Below, one piece after another: positions 51,447-59,473 of a stretch of 64,000 nucleotides of DNA. The notes under the pieces were generated by a model, which saw nothing but the letters and a program-made list of their open reading frames with translations, was not told the origin of the DNA and searched no databases. Source of the stretch: Streptomyces mayonensis (GTDB taxonomy: Bacteria > Actinomycetota > Actinomycetes > Streptomycetales > Streptomycetaceae); NCBI RefSeq assembly GCF_018982965.1, contig NZ_JACBYP010000040.1, forward strand, positions 1 through 64,000. Direction: 5' to 3'. Position 1 is the first letter of the stretch. The number at the start of each line of letters is the position of its first letter. The position numbers and the translations under genes are program-made.

Positions 51447-52649
51447 TTGCGCGACCCTCACCGCGAACGCGCGGCCGGCCACCGGGTCTGGCCGCTGTAC
51501 GTCGGCGGATTCCTCGGTCCCTACGGCAGCACGATGGTGACGCCGATGGTGCACGAGGTGGCAGCCGGTCTGCACGGTACCCCGCAGACCGCGGCGGCCG
51601 CCGTCACCGTCTACATGCTGCCCTTCGCCGCCCTGATGCTGGTCAGCGGCACCCTTGCGGAGCGATGGGGGCGGCGGCGGGTGCTGCGGGTGGCGCTCGC
51701 GGCGTTCGTGGTGGCGACGGCGCTGTGCGCCGCGGCACCGACCATGGAGCTCTTCCTGACGGCCCGCGCCCTGCAGGGGGCCACCAACGCGTTCACCACG
51801 CCCCTTCTGGTGGCGGCCATCTCCGATCTCGTGGGCGGGGCGCGGCTGGCGAAGGCGCTGAGCCGGTTCGCCGCCGCACAGGCCGCGGGCCAGGGGTTGA
51901 GCCCGCTGTTCAGCGGGGTGGGCGCGGCCGTCGACTGGCGGCTCGCCTTCCTCGTTCCCGGCCTGTGCGGCCTGCTCCTGGTGTGCTTCCCGCCCTCGCG
52001 TTCGGCCACCCTGCGCACCGCGACGACCCGCGCCTCCTGGCGCTCGCTCGCCAACCGGCGGCTCGCCCTCGCCTGCGCCGTCTCCTTCCTCGCCTACCTC
52101 GCGGCGGTGGGCCTGACCGTGCTGGCCGTACTGCGTCTCCACGACCGTTTCGCACTCGGCCCGGTCGGCATCGGCCTGGCCGCCTCGGCGTTCGGTGCCG
52201 CCGGCATCGCGGCGGCACCGTTGACCGGCCAGCTCCTGCACACCCGGGGGCCGCGGCTCACCGGCCTGGTCGCCGACGCCGTCATGGTGGCCGGCCTGCT
52301 GTGCGCCGCGCTCGGCGCCCGTCTGCTCCTCGTGGTCGCCGGCATCGTGCTGGTCGGTGCCGCGGTCACCGGACTGCGGGCCGCCACCAACGCGCTGGCG
52401 GTCACCAGCACCTCCGACAACCGGGGCGGCGCCGCCTCCCTCGCTCTGTCGGCCCAGTTCTTCGGGGGTGCGGCGGCAGCCACGCTCTGGCTCCCCGTCT
52501 ACCGGGCTCTCGGCGACGGGGGCTTCGCGCTCGTCGCCCTGGTGCCGGTGCTGTCGGCCGTCCTGCTGACGCCGGCCGGCTCGGTGGGCGGTCGTTCGGC
52601 CGGCCCGCCGGTGCGCGACCTCACCTCAGTTCCGCCGCGAGGGCGCTGA
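51447..52649 (+). CDS. MFS transporter
   Basis: A 400-residue protein from TTG 51447 (GGGAGA upstream). Twelve TM segments are predicted. It has LAERWGRRRVLRVALA (loop 2-3 motif), FLTARALQGATNAFTTPLLV and DWRLAFLVPGLCGLLLV, typical of drug-type MFS exporters of the DHA1 group. The substrate is unknown. Its 3' end overlaps the convergent btuF-like gene by 29 bp, and it lies outside the transporter operon because of the terminator at 51355. Confidence 0.8.
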   Translation: MRDPHRERAAGHRVWPLYVGGFLGPYGSTMVTPMVHEVAAGLHGTPQTAAAAVTVYMLPFAALMLVSGTLAERWGRRRVLRVALAAFVVATALCAAAPTMELFLTARALQGATNAFTTPLLVAAISDLVGGARLAKALSRFAAAQAAGQGLSPLFSGVGAAVDWRLAFLVPGLCGLLLVCFPPSRSATLRTATTRASWRSLANRRLALACAVSFLAYLAAVGLTVLAVLRLHDRFALGPVGIGLAASAFGAAGIAAAPLTGQLLHTRGPRLTGLVADAVMVAGLLCAALGARLLLVVAGIVLVGAAVTGLRAATNALAVTSTSDNRGGAASLALSAQFFGGAAAATLWLPVYRALGDGGFALVALVPVLSAVLLTPAGSVGGRSAGPPVRDLTSVPPRGR

Positions 52650-53634
52650 TGGCGGCGGGGTTGCGCGGGCTCTCGACGAGGTCGACGTAGTCGAGGGTGA
52701 CGAACCGGTCGTTCTTGACGGCGGAGACGTTGGCGAGCGGCGGGTACGACTTGAGGAAGTTCCGCTTCTGCTCCGCCGTGGTGTCCCCGTAGTCGTTGAT
52801 CACTATCACCTCGGGGTCGCGGGCGACGACCGTCTCCCAGCCCACGGTGGTCCAGCTGTCCTCGAGGTCCTTCATGACGTGGTCGCCACCGGCCTTGGTG
52901 ATGATGTCGTGGGGTCCTGCGAAGGCGCCGGACGTGAAGGGCTTGTCCTCGCCGCTGTCGTAGAGGAACACCCGCGGCCGGTCCGCGCCCCCGGGGGCCT
53001 TCGCCCGGGCTTCGGCGACCTGTTCGCGGAACTCGGTGACCAGGGTTTTGGCCCGGTCCTCGACGTCGAACACCTGCCCCAGGTTGCGCAGGTCCGTGTA
53101 CAGGGCGTCGAGCGGCGCCATCACGCCGCGGGCCTTGCCCCGGCCGTTGCGGCACGACTCGCTGAGCAGGTACGAGTCGACGCCCACGCGCCGCAGCGCG
53201 GCGGGGGTGAATCCCCCGCCCTCGTCGAAACCGTAGTTCCAGCCCGCGAAGACCAGGTCGGCACGGGCGTTCAGCACCAGCTCCTTGTTGATCCGGTCCT
53301 TCGAGAGCCACTCGGTCTTCTGGTAACCGTCCTTCCAGGGCACCGCGGTGAGGTCGCCCTTGTCGTCGGGCATGACGTACCCGGCCATGTGGTCCTCCAG
53401 GCCGAGGGCGAACATGATCTCGGTGATCCCCACGTCGTTGGTGACCACGCGCTGCGGGGCCTTCTCGAACGTCTTCCTCTCGCCGCAGTTCTCGACGGTG
53501 ACCGGGTAGTGGCTGCCGGACGACGCCGTGGCGGCGCCCGTCTTCCCCTCCTCCTGCGAGACGTTGGCCCCGCAGCCGGTGACGGAGAGAGCCAGGGCGA
53601 GGACGAGGACGGCGGGGCGTGGACGGCTGGGCAT
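52621..53634 (-). CDS. btuF: Cobalamin-type ABC transporter substrate-binding lipoprotein
   Basis: A 337-residue protein from ATG 53634 (AAGGAG upstream). The lipobox is LSVTGC. The fold is that of helical-backbone binding proteins (QRVVTNDVGITEIMFALGLE, ADLVFAGWNYGFDEGGG, DPEVIVINDYGD). Ligand class alone would be siderophore or cobalamin. The cobalamin riboswitch at the head of the operon favours vitamin B12 or a cobinamide. Third gene after the permease and ATPase. Confidence 0.78.
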   Translation of the reverse strand: MPSRPRPAVLVLALALSVTGCGANVSQEEGKTGAATASSGSHYPVTVENCGERKTFEKAPQRVVTNDVGITEIMFALGLEDHMAGYVMPDDKGDLTAVPWKDGYQKTEWLSKDRINKELVLNARADLVFAGWNYGFDEGGGFTPAALRRVGVDSYLLSESCRNGRGKARGVMAPLDALYTDLRNLGQVFDVEDRAKTLVTEFREQVAEARAKAPGGADRPRVFLYDSGEDKPFTSGAFAGPHDIITKAGGDHVMKDLEDSWTTVGWETVVARDPEVIVINDYGDTTAEQKRNFLKSYPPLANVSAVKNDRFVTLDYVDLVESPRNPAAISALAAELR

Positions 53635-53671
53635 GCTGGTGGTTGCTCCTTCGGGGACGGCGCGGGGCGGG

Positions 53672-54445
53672 TTACTGGGCGGGCAGGCGGTCGAAGAGGA
53701 GCTGGACCGCGCCCGTCTCCGGGTGGGGAACGCGGTGCGCGCGGACACCGAAGACCTCGGCCAGCAGGGCCGGCGTGAGGACGTCGTGGGGCGCACCGGA
53801 GGCGACGATCCGTCCGCCGTCCACGACGTGGAGGAGGTCGCAGTGGAGCGCGGCGAGGTTGAGGTCGTGCAGGGCGGTGAGCACGGTGAGGCCGCTGGCG
53901 CGCACCAGGGACAGCACTTCGAGCTGCTGGGCGATGTCGAGGTGGTTGGTGGGTTCGTCGAGGACCATGACCCGCGGCTGCTGGGCGAGCGCGCGGGCGA
54001 TCAGGACCCGTTGCTTCTCGCCGCCGGAGAGCGTCAGGAAGCCCCGGCCGGCGAGATGACCGGCGCCGACTCCGTCCAGGGCGGCGGCGCAGGTGCGCCG
54101 GTCCTCGTCGGTGTCCCGGGCCAGTGCCCCCTGGTGGGGCACCCTGCCCATGGCCACGACCTCGGCCACCGTGAAGTCGAATTCCGCGACCGCTTCCTGC
54201 GGAAGGGCCGCCAGCCGTCGCGCGCTCTCCCGGGCGCTCGTCGCCGGCAGGTCGTCGCCGTCGATGCGCACCACGCCGGCCGTGGGACGCAGGGCCCGGT
54301 AGACGCACCGCAGCACGGTCGACTTTCCACTGCCGTTGGGGCCGACCAGCCCCACGAACTGTCCGCTGCCCGCCCTCAGCGAGATGTCCTGCACGACCCG
54401 CGCGCCGGAGAACTCCACGCTGAGGCCGTCGATCTCCACGTCCAT
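53672..54445 (-). CDS. btuD: Cobalamin-type ABC transporter ATPase
   Basis: A 257-residue ATPase from ATG 54445, sharing one base with the permease stop (TGATG). It has VGLVGPNGSGKSTVLRCV, ALPQEAVAEFDFTV, LSGGEKQRVLIARALAQQ, VMVLDEPTNHLDIAQQ and LTALHDLNLAALHC, as in FecE/BtuD ATPases. It powers import with the adjacent FecCD-type permease. Confidence 0.85.
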   Translation of the reverse strand: MDVEIDGLSVEFSGARVVQDISLRAGSGQFVGLVGPNGSGKSTVLRCVYRALRPTAGVVRIDGDDLPATSARESARRLAALPQEAVAEFDFTVAEVVAMGRVPHQGALARDTDEDRRTCAAALDGVGAGHLAGRGFLTLSGGEKQRVLIARALAQQPRVMVLDEPTNHLDIAQQLEVLSLVRASGLTVLTALHDLNLAALHCDLLHVVDGGRIVASGAPHDVLTPALLAEVFGVRAHRVPHPETGAVQLLFDRLPAQ

Positions 54446-55548
54446 CACACGCCTCCGAAGGTGTAGCTGCGGCGGCGCATGAGCAGCACGAAGCAGGGCA
54501 CGCCGATCGCCGCCGTGAGCACGCCGAGCGGCAGTTCGGCGGGGGCGAGCACCACGCGTGACAGGATGTCGACCCAGATCAGCAGCACGGCTCCGGCCAG
54601 GGGCGCGACGGCCAGCAGCCGGCGGTGGTCCGCGCCGACCAGCATCCGGGCGGCGTGCGGGACCATCAGGCCCACGAAGCCGATCGCCCCGCTGACCGCG
54701 ACGACCGTTCCGGTGACGGCGGCCGCGGACACGAAGAGTTCCTTGCGCAGCCGTCCGGGGTCCACGCCCAGTGCGGCGGCGGTCTCGTCGCCCATCGCCA
54801 GGGCGTTCAGGCGCCGTGCCGACCAGCCGAGGTGGACGAGGCCGCCCAGGACCGCGCCCGCGGCGATCGGAACCGAGGCCCAGCTCGCGCCGCCCAGGCT
54901 GCCGAGCAGCCACATCATCGCGGACCTGGCCGCTTCGCCGTGCTCGGCGGCGAAGACCATGAACGTGGTGACGGCCGAGAAGCCGTAGTACATCGCGGTG
55001 CCGGTCAGCACGAGCCGGAGCGGGGTCAGCCCTCTGGGGGTGCGGGCGATCGTGTACACCAGCAGCATGGCCGCGAGCGCGGAGAGGAACGCGGCCGTGG
55101 ACAGCGCCCACAGCCCCAGTGCGCCGAAGGCGCCGAAGATGAGCACGGCGTTGGCCCCGACGGCGGCGCCGGAGGAGATGCCGAGGACGAAGGGGTCCGC
55201 GAGCGCGTTGCGGACCATGGCCTGGACCGCGACACCGACGGACGCCAGACCGGCGCCCACCACCGCGGCGAGCACGGCCCGCGGGAAGCGGAGCTCCCAC
55301 ACGATGGTGTAGGACGGGATCTCGTCGGGAGCTATGGATCCGCCGGTCAGTCCCGCCCAGAGGTAGTGCAGTACCTCCGTCCAGGACAGTCCTGACGCCC
55401 CGAGGCCCGCTCCGCAGGCCAGCGAGACGGGCATCGCGGCGCCCAGGCCGGTCACGAGCCACGGCAGGGGAACCCGTCGGGGCGGTGGGGGCCCGGTGTT
55501 CGCCGTGCGGGCCGGCGCGGCGGGCAGGGGGTCGCGGAGCGTGGCCAC
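54445..55548 (-). CDS. btuC: FecCD/BtuC-type ABC transporter permease
   Basis: A 367-residue permease from GTG 55548. About ten TM segments; FecCD motifs include SLACGAGLGASGLSWTEVL, ELRFPRAVLAAVVGAGLA, GVAVQAMVRNALADPFVLG and GFVGLMVPHAARMLVGADH. It heads the operon behind a cobalamin riboswitch, so its expression should fall when adenosylcobalamin is abundant. Confidence 0.85.
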   Translation of the reverse strand: MATLRDPLPAAPARTANTGPPPPRRVPLPWLVTGLGAAMPVSLACGAGLGASGLSWTEVLHYLWAGLTGGSIAPDEIPSYTIVWELRFPRAVLAAVVGAGLASVGVAVQAMVRNALADPFVLGISSGAAVGANAVLIFGAFGALGLWALSTAAFLSALAAMLLVYTIARTPRGLTPLRLVLTGTAMYYGFSAVTTFMVFAAEHGEAARSAMMWLLGSLGGASWASVPIAAGAVLGGLVHLGWSARRLNALAMGDETAAALGVDPGRLRKELFVSAAAVTGTVVAVSGAIGFVGLMVPHAARMLVGADHRRLLAVAPLAGAVLLIWVDILSRVVLAPAELPLGVLTAAIGVPCFVLLMRRRSYTFGGV

Positions 55549-55659
55549 AGGCGTCTCGCTTTCGCCTCGGGCCGTGCGCCTGCGTGATCGAAGGAGCGGG
55601 CCCGGGCGCCGGGCGCCCTGCGCAGCACCTCTCGCAGTCCACGGCGATTGACAGGAGCT

Positions 55660-55775
55660 TCACCACCGCGGGTAATCGGGCTCACGGAACCCCGTGCGGG
55701 CTCCGCCTACCGTTGCGGGTCAGCGCCGGACTTCGACCGGACTTCCCCCACGAGGCGTTGTGCAGCCTAGCGCCT
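55660..55775 (-). promoter_or_regulatory. Cobalamin riboswitch
   Basis: On the minus strand from about 55775: a GCTAGG-type entry, then the conserved core GGGGAAGTCCGG and GAAGTCCGGCGCTGACCCGC with AACGG (55749-55710). The GAGCCCGATTACCC element follows at 55683-55670. These match the B12-box and core of AdoCbl riboswitches. A GC-rich hairpin (GGGCGCCC...GGGC, near 55600-55620) lies between it and the permease start and could be the expression platform. Confidence 0.85.
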
Positions 55776-55908
55776 GCCCCGGGCCCGTCTCCCACCGGGG
55801 GAAGGCGCGGGCAGGCACCCGGGCCGTCGACCGGCGGCGACAGGAGGCGTGGGGCGACGGTCGAACCGGAGGCAACTGCACAGCGCCGGACGAGAGCGCG
55901 CCGCAGCC

Positions 55909-56529
55909 TCAGGGCTCGGCACGGTCGGTGTCGCCGCCCTGGCCGGATCCGGCGAGGGCGGCCAGGTGGTCGTCCAGGAGCCCGATCTGCCGGGAGGGCG
56001 GGAACGCGGCCGGGTCGAACAGCGCCTGGACCACGAGGCCGAGCACGAAGGACTGGACGCCGGCCGCGGTCCGCGCCGGGTCGCCGGGGGGAAGCTCGCC
56101 GAGTGCCTGGGCCGCGGCCACCTTGTCGCGGAGGGTGTCGCGGCTCCTGGCGTACTTGCCGGCGTAGGCGGTGCTCAGACCGGGGTCGGACAGGACGTGG
56201 TCCCACGAGGAGACCCAGATCCGGTTGCTGCGGGCGGCCTCCTCGGTCAGCGGCAGCATGTCCAGCAGGGCGGCCCGCAGCGCGTCGAGTCCTTCGCCCG
56301 CCGGACGCCGGGGCCGGGACGTGGTCCGCTCCTCGAGCAGGTCCAGGGCGTGGGTCACGAGGGCGTGCTTCGTGGGGAAGTAGTGCGTCAGCAGCCCCGT
56401 GGTCGCGCCGAGCCGGTCGGCGACCGCGCGCAGGGTCAGACCGCCGAAGCCGCGCACCGCCATCACCCGCCAGACCGCTTCGGAAACGTCGCGTCGGCGG
56501 GCCTCGTGATCTCCCTTGGAGCGTGCCAT
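55909..56529 (-). CDS. TetR family regulator
   Basis: A 206-residue protein from ATG 56529; in-frame GTG 56550 is possible. The HTH reads VMAVRGFGGLTLRAVADRLG and TTGLLTHYFPTKHAL. The ligand domain continues with TTSRPRRPAGEGLDAL, LPLTEEAARSNRIW and SFVLGLVVQALFDP. It is divergent from a GNAT gene, with a clean operator between them, so it most likely represses both. Confidence 0.9.
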   Translation of the reverse strand: MARSKGDHEARRRDVSEAVWRVMAVRGFGGLTLRAVADRLGATTGLLTHYFPTKHALVTHALDLLEERTTSRPRRPAGEGLDALRAALLDMLPLTEEAARSNRIWVSSWDHVLSDPGLSTAYAGKYARSRDTLRDKVAAAQALGELPPGDPARTAAGVQSFVLGLVVQALFDPAAFPPSRQIGLLDDHLAALAGSGQGGDTDRAEP

Positions 56530-56547
56530 GCCGTCACGGTATATTCC

Positions 56548-56563
56548 CACAACGCTTGTTGTG
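56548..56563. promoter_or_regulatory. TetR operator
   Basis: CACAAC-GCTT-GTTGTG is a perfect inverted repeat in the divergent spacer between the TetR and GNAT genes. TATATT/ATATAC next to it at 56540-56544 may be part of the TetR promoter. Confidence 0.7.
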
Positions 56564-56595
56564 CAAATAGGTTGTCAAAACGGAGGGGGGTTGCC

Positions 56596-57147
56596 GTGTT
56601 GTCACTGGCGCTGCGGGACGGCGTTCAGCTCCGGGCCCTGGAGGTGTGGCACGCGCAGGAGTTCGCGGCCCATCTGGACCGGGCCCGCGAGCACATCCGG
56701 CCGTGGGTCGGAGCCGCGTTCGTCACCGACGACGTGGACGGGGCACGGGCCACGCTGGGGCGGTACGGTGCGTCGCGGGCGGCCGACGGGGCCCGCCTGT
56801 ACGGCATCTGGCGCGACGGTGTGCTGGTCGGCGGCGTCATGTACGTGGAGTTCAGTGAGGCACTCGGCTCGTGCGAGATCGGGTGCTGGCTGGAGCCGTC
56901 CGCGGTGGGGCAGGGTCTCGTGACGACCGCCTGCGGCGCCCTGCTGGACTGGGCCCTCGCCTCCCGCGGCCTGCACCGCGCCGAGTGGCACTGCCGGGCG
57001 GACAACGCACGCAGCTCCGCGGTGGCCGGGCGGCTCGGCATGTCCCTGGAGGGCGTGCGGCGCGAGTCGTGGCCCTATGGGGGCAGGCGGTACGACACAC
57101 AGCTCTGGGCGATCCTTGCCTCGGAGCACGCGCGGGCGAGCGCCTGA
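56596..57147 (+). CDS. GNAT acetyltransferase, RimJ/RimL type
   Basis: A 183-residue protein from GTG 56596 (GGAGGGGGG upstream). It shows LRALEVWHAQEFAAHLDRAR, GSCEIGCWLEPSAVGQG (acetyl-CoA loop region), TTACGALLDWALASRGL and NARSSAVAGRLGMSLEG, the RimJ/RimL pattern. Members acetylate ribosomal proteins or small amines such as antibiotics. Control by the divergent TetR is likely. Confidence 0.85.
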   Translation: MLSLALRDGVQLRALEVWHAQEFAAHLDRAREHIRPWVGAAFVTDDVDGARATLGRYGASRAADGARLYGIWRDGVLVGGVMYVEFSEALGSCEIGCWLEPSAVGQGLVTTACGALLDWALASRGLHRAEWHCRADNARSSAVAGRLGMSLEGVRRESWPYGGRRYDTQLWAILASEHARASA

Positions 57148-57157
57148 CCGCGCCCGG

Positions 57158-57184
57158 GGCCCGGCCGGGAGCGCCGGCCGGGCC
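57158..57184. terminator. Hairpin between GNAT and aldo/keto reductase genes
   Basis: GGCCCGGCCGG/CCGGCCGGGCC, 11-bp stem with a 5-base loop, between two convergent genes; it probably ends both transcripts. Confidence 0.7.
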
Positions 57185-57205
57185 GGTGGCGGGGGGCATC
57201 GCCGT

Positions 57206-58138
57206 TTACGGCACCGTGTAACCGGCGGCGCGGAACAGCTCGTACCACTCGGGGCGGGTGAGCGGCAGGTCGGAGCCGAGCGCGGCGGCCGTGACGCGCT
57301 CCGGAGTGGTGGTGCCGAGCACGACCTGCATGCCGGCGGGGTGACGGGTGATCCAGGCGACCGCGACGGCCTCGGCCGGCACGCCGTACTTCTCGCTCAG
57401 CCGGTCGATCACCGCGTTCAGTTCGGGGTGGCGCTCCGAACCGATGAAGGGGCCGTCGAAGAACCCGGCCTGGAAGGGCGACCACGCCTGGACGGTGATG
57501 TCGTGCAGGCGGCAGTAGTCGACGATGCCGTCGTCGCGCACGACGGACTGGTCGAGGCCCTGCATGTTGGCGGCGACGCCCTGCGCGATCATCGGCGCGT
57601 GCGTGATCGACAGCTGCAGCTGGTTGGCGACGATCGGCTGCGTCACGTACTTGCGCAGCAGGTCGAGCTGGCGGGGCGTCTGGTTGGAGACGCCGAACGC
57701 GCGCACCTTGCCCGCCGCCGAGAGCTCGTCGAAGGCCCGCGCCACCTCCTCCGGCTCGACCAGCGCGTCGGGTCGGTGCAGCAGCAGGATGTCGAGGTAG
57801 TCCGTACCGAGCGCCTCCAGTGACCCGTTCACCGACTCGACGAGGTGCTTGTGGGAGAAGTCGAAGTACGGGCCGTCCTTGACGATGCCGGCCTTGGACT
57901 GGATGACGAACTGCTCGCGCTCCGACGGGGTGAGCCGCAGGGCCTCGGCGAAGCGGCGCTCGCAGCCGTGCATGCCCGTGCCGTACACGTCCGCGTGGTC
58001 GAGGAAGGTGATGCCCGAGTCGCGCGCCGTGCCGACGAGCGTACGCACCTCCTGGTCGGTCAGGTCCTGGATGCGCATCAGGCCCAGGACGACGTTGGGG
58101 ACCACCATGTCGGTGCCGGGCAGGGTGAAGGTCTTCAT
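57206..58138 (-). CDS. Aldo/keto reductase 1
   Basis: A 310-residue NADP-dependent oxidoreductase from ATG 58138. The tetrad is visible: Asp/Tyr in FLDHADVYG, Lys in IQSKAGIV, His in LLLHRPDAL. GVSNQTPRQL and AWSPFQAGFF belong to the barrel, and LGTTTPERV lies near the cofactor site. It resembles the YdhF-like group. A second AKR is transcribed in the same direction just upstream, so they may form an operon. Confidence 0.85.
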   Translation of the reverse strand: MKTFTLPGTDMVVPNVVLGLMRIQDLTDQEVRTLVGTARDSGITFLDHADVYGTGMHGCERRFAEALRLTPSEREQFVIQSKAGIVKDGPYFDFSHKHLVESVNGSLEALGTDYLDILLLHRPDALVEPEEVARAFDELSAAGKVRAFGVSNQTPRQLDLLRKYVTQPIVANQLQLSITHAPMIAQGVAANMQGLDQSVVRDDGIVDYCRLHDITVQAWSPFQAGFFDGPFIGSERHPELNAVIDRLSEKYGVPAEAVAVAWITRHPAGMQVVLGTTTPERVTAAALGSDLPLTRPEWYELFRAAGYTVP

Positions 58139-58224
58139 GTGTCTCTTTTCGCTGTGACTCTGAATTCGCTGCGGTTCTGATTCGCTGCGGCTCTGACGGA
58201 CGGGGGATCGGGCGGAGCGGGCGG

Positions 58225-59082
58225 TCAGGCGGACAGGAGCGCGACCTGGTCGGCGGTGAGTTCCAGATCGGCCGCGGCGGCGGAGTCACGGATGCTGGCG
58301 GGGCGCGAGGCGCCGGGGATCGGGACGACCACGGGCGCGAGCGCGAGGTGCCACGCGAGCGTGACGCGGTGGACACTGGCACCGGTCTCCTCGGCGACCC
58401 GCTGGAAGGCGCCGTGGCGCTCCGCGAGGTCCTTCGCGTTCGCGATGCCGCCGAGCGGGCTCCACGGCAGGAAGGCGATGCCGAGTCCGGCGCAGTGCTC
58501 CAGCTCCTGTCTGCTGGAGCGGAACGACGGCGACCACTGGTTCTGCACCGAGGCGAGCCGGCCGCCGAGCACCTCGCGCGCCTCGTCGATCTGCGCGATG
58601 TCGGCGTTCGAGATGCCGGCCATTTCGATGACGCCCTCGTCGAGCAGGTCGCGCAGCGCCCCGACCGACTCGGCGTAGGGTACGGCCGGGTCGGGGCGGT
58701 GGAACTGGTACAGGCCGATCGCCTCGACGCCCAGCCGGCGGGCGGACTCCTTGGCCGCGCGCTTGAGGTAGGCGGGGTCCCCGTTGCGCGTCCAGGTGCC
58801 GTCGCCGGGACGCAGGTGGCCTCCCTTGGTGGCGACGAGCACGCCGGCCGCGCCCGCGCCGTACTCGCGCAGGGCCCGGGCGACGAGTTCCTCGTTGTGG
58901 CCGACCTCGCCCGCGTCCCGGTGATAGGCGTCGGCGGTGTCGATGAGGGTGACGCCTGCGTCGAGCGCGGCGTGGACGGTGGCGATCGAACGCTCCGCGT
59001 CCGGGCGGCCCTCGATGGACATCGGCATGCCGCCGAGGCCGATCGCGGAGACGGTCCGGTCGCCGATGGTGCGCTGCTGCAT
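58225..59082 (-). CDS. Aldo/keto reductase 2
   Basis: A 285-residue protein from ATG 59082 (AAGGAGATCC upstream). The tetrad residues lie in LIDTADAYH, VATKGGHLRPG and LYQFHRPDP. MAGISNADIAQIDEA, FLPWSPLGG and VVPIPGASRPASI complete the AKR pattern. It is divergent from the GH2 gene. The substrate is unknown; a sugar or aldehyde is a reasonable guess. Confidence 0.85.
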   Translation of the reverse strand: MQQRTIGDRTVSAIGLGGMPMSIEGRPDAERSIATVHAALDAGVTLIDTADAYHRDAGEVGHNEELVARALREYGAGAAGVLVATKGGHLRPGDGTWTRNGDPAYLKRAAKESARRLGVEAIGLYQFHRPDPAVPYAESVGALRDLLDEGVIEMAGISNADIAQIDEAREVLGGRLASVQNQWSPSFRSSRQELEHCAGLGIAFLPWSPLGGIANAKDLAERHGAFQRVAEETGASVHRVTLAWHLALAPVVVPIPGASRPASIRDSAAAADLELTADQVALLSA

Positions 59083-59473
59083 GGATCTCCTTGTCCGAAA
59101 CGTCTTCGTGGGATCGCGGCGCCGCCCGTTCACTGTAGGAAGCGCTGATCCAGAATTCCAACAGCTGTGAGTGCTGGTATTGAGAAGCGGTACATCTGAA
59201 TGATGCGCGGCCTGTGGCAGGGCGCCACCGCCCCCGTCGGCCGGTGAGGCGTCGCCGGGGCCGGGCTGACGCCGGATCAGCGCAGTGCTGCGCGAGGTCT
59301 GGACAGGCGCGGGCGGGCGTGTTGTCATTCCGCTGGCACCAGGTTTCCAACGTTGCAAAAGTAGCCGACGACCGTTGCCCGTACCGGCGTTCACCCCTGT
59401 CCCCCACCGTGGTCACGCGCGCCCGCACGCCGACTGGTAACCGGTCCTGGCACTCCGTGCGAGGAAGGGTCCG
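59083..59473. promoter_or_regulatory. Divergent region with a LacI-type operator
   Basis: The motif TTTCCAACGTTGCAAAA at 59344-59360 has the central CAACGTTG palindrome of LacI-family operators. It stands about 114 bases before the GH2 start. No gene fits in this spacer. No LacI gene is in the window. Confidence 0.55.
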
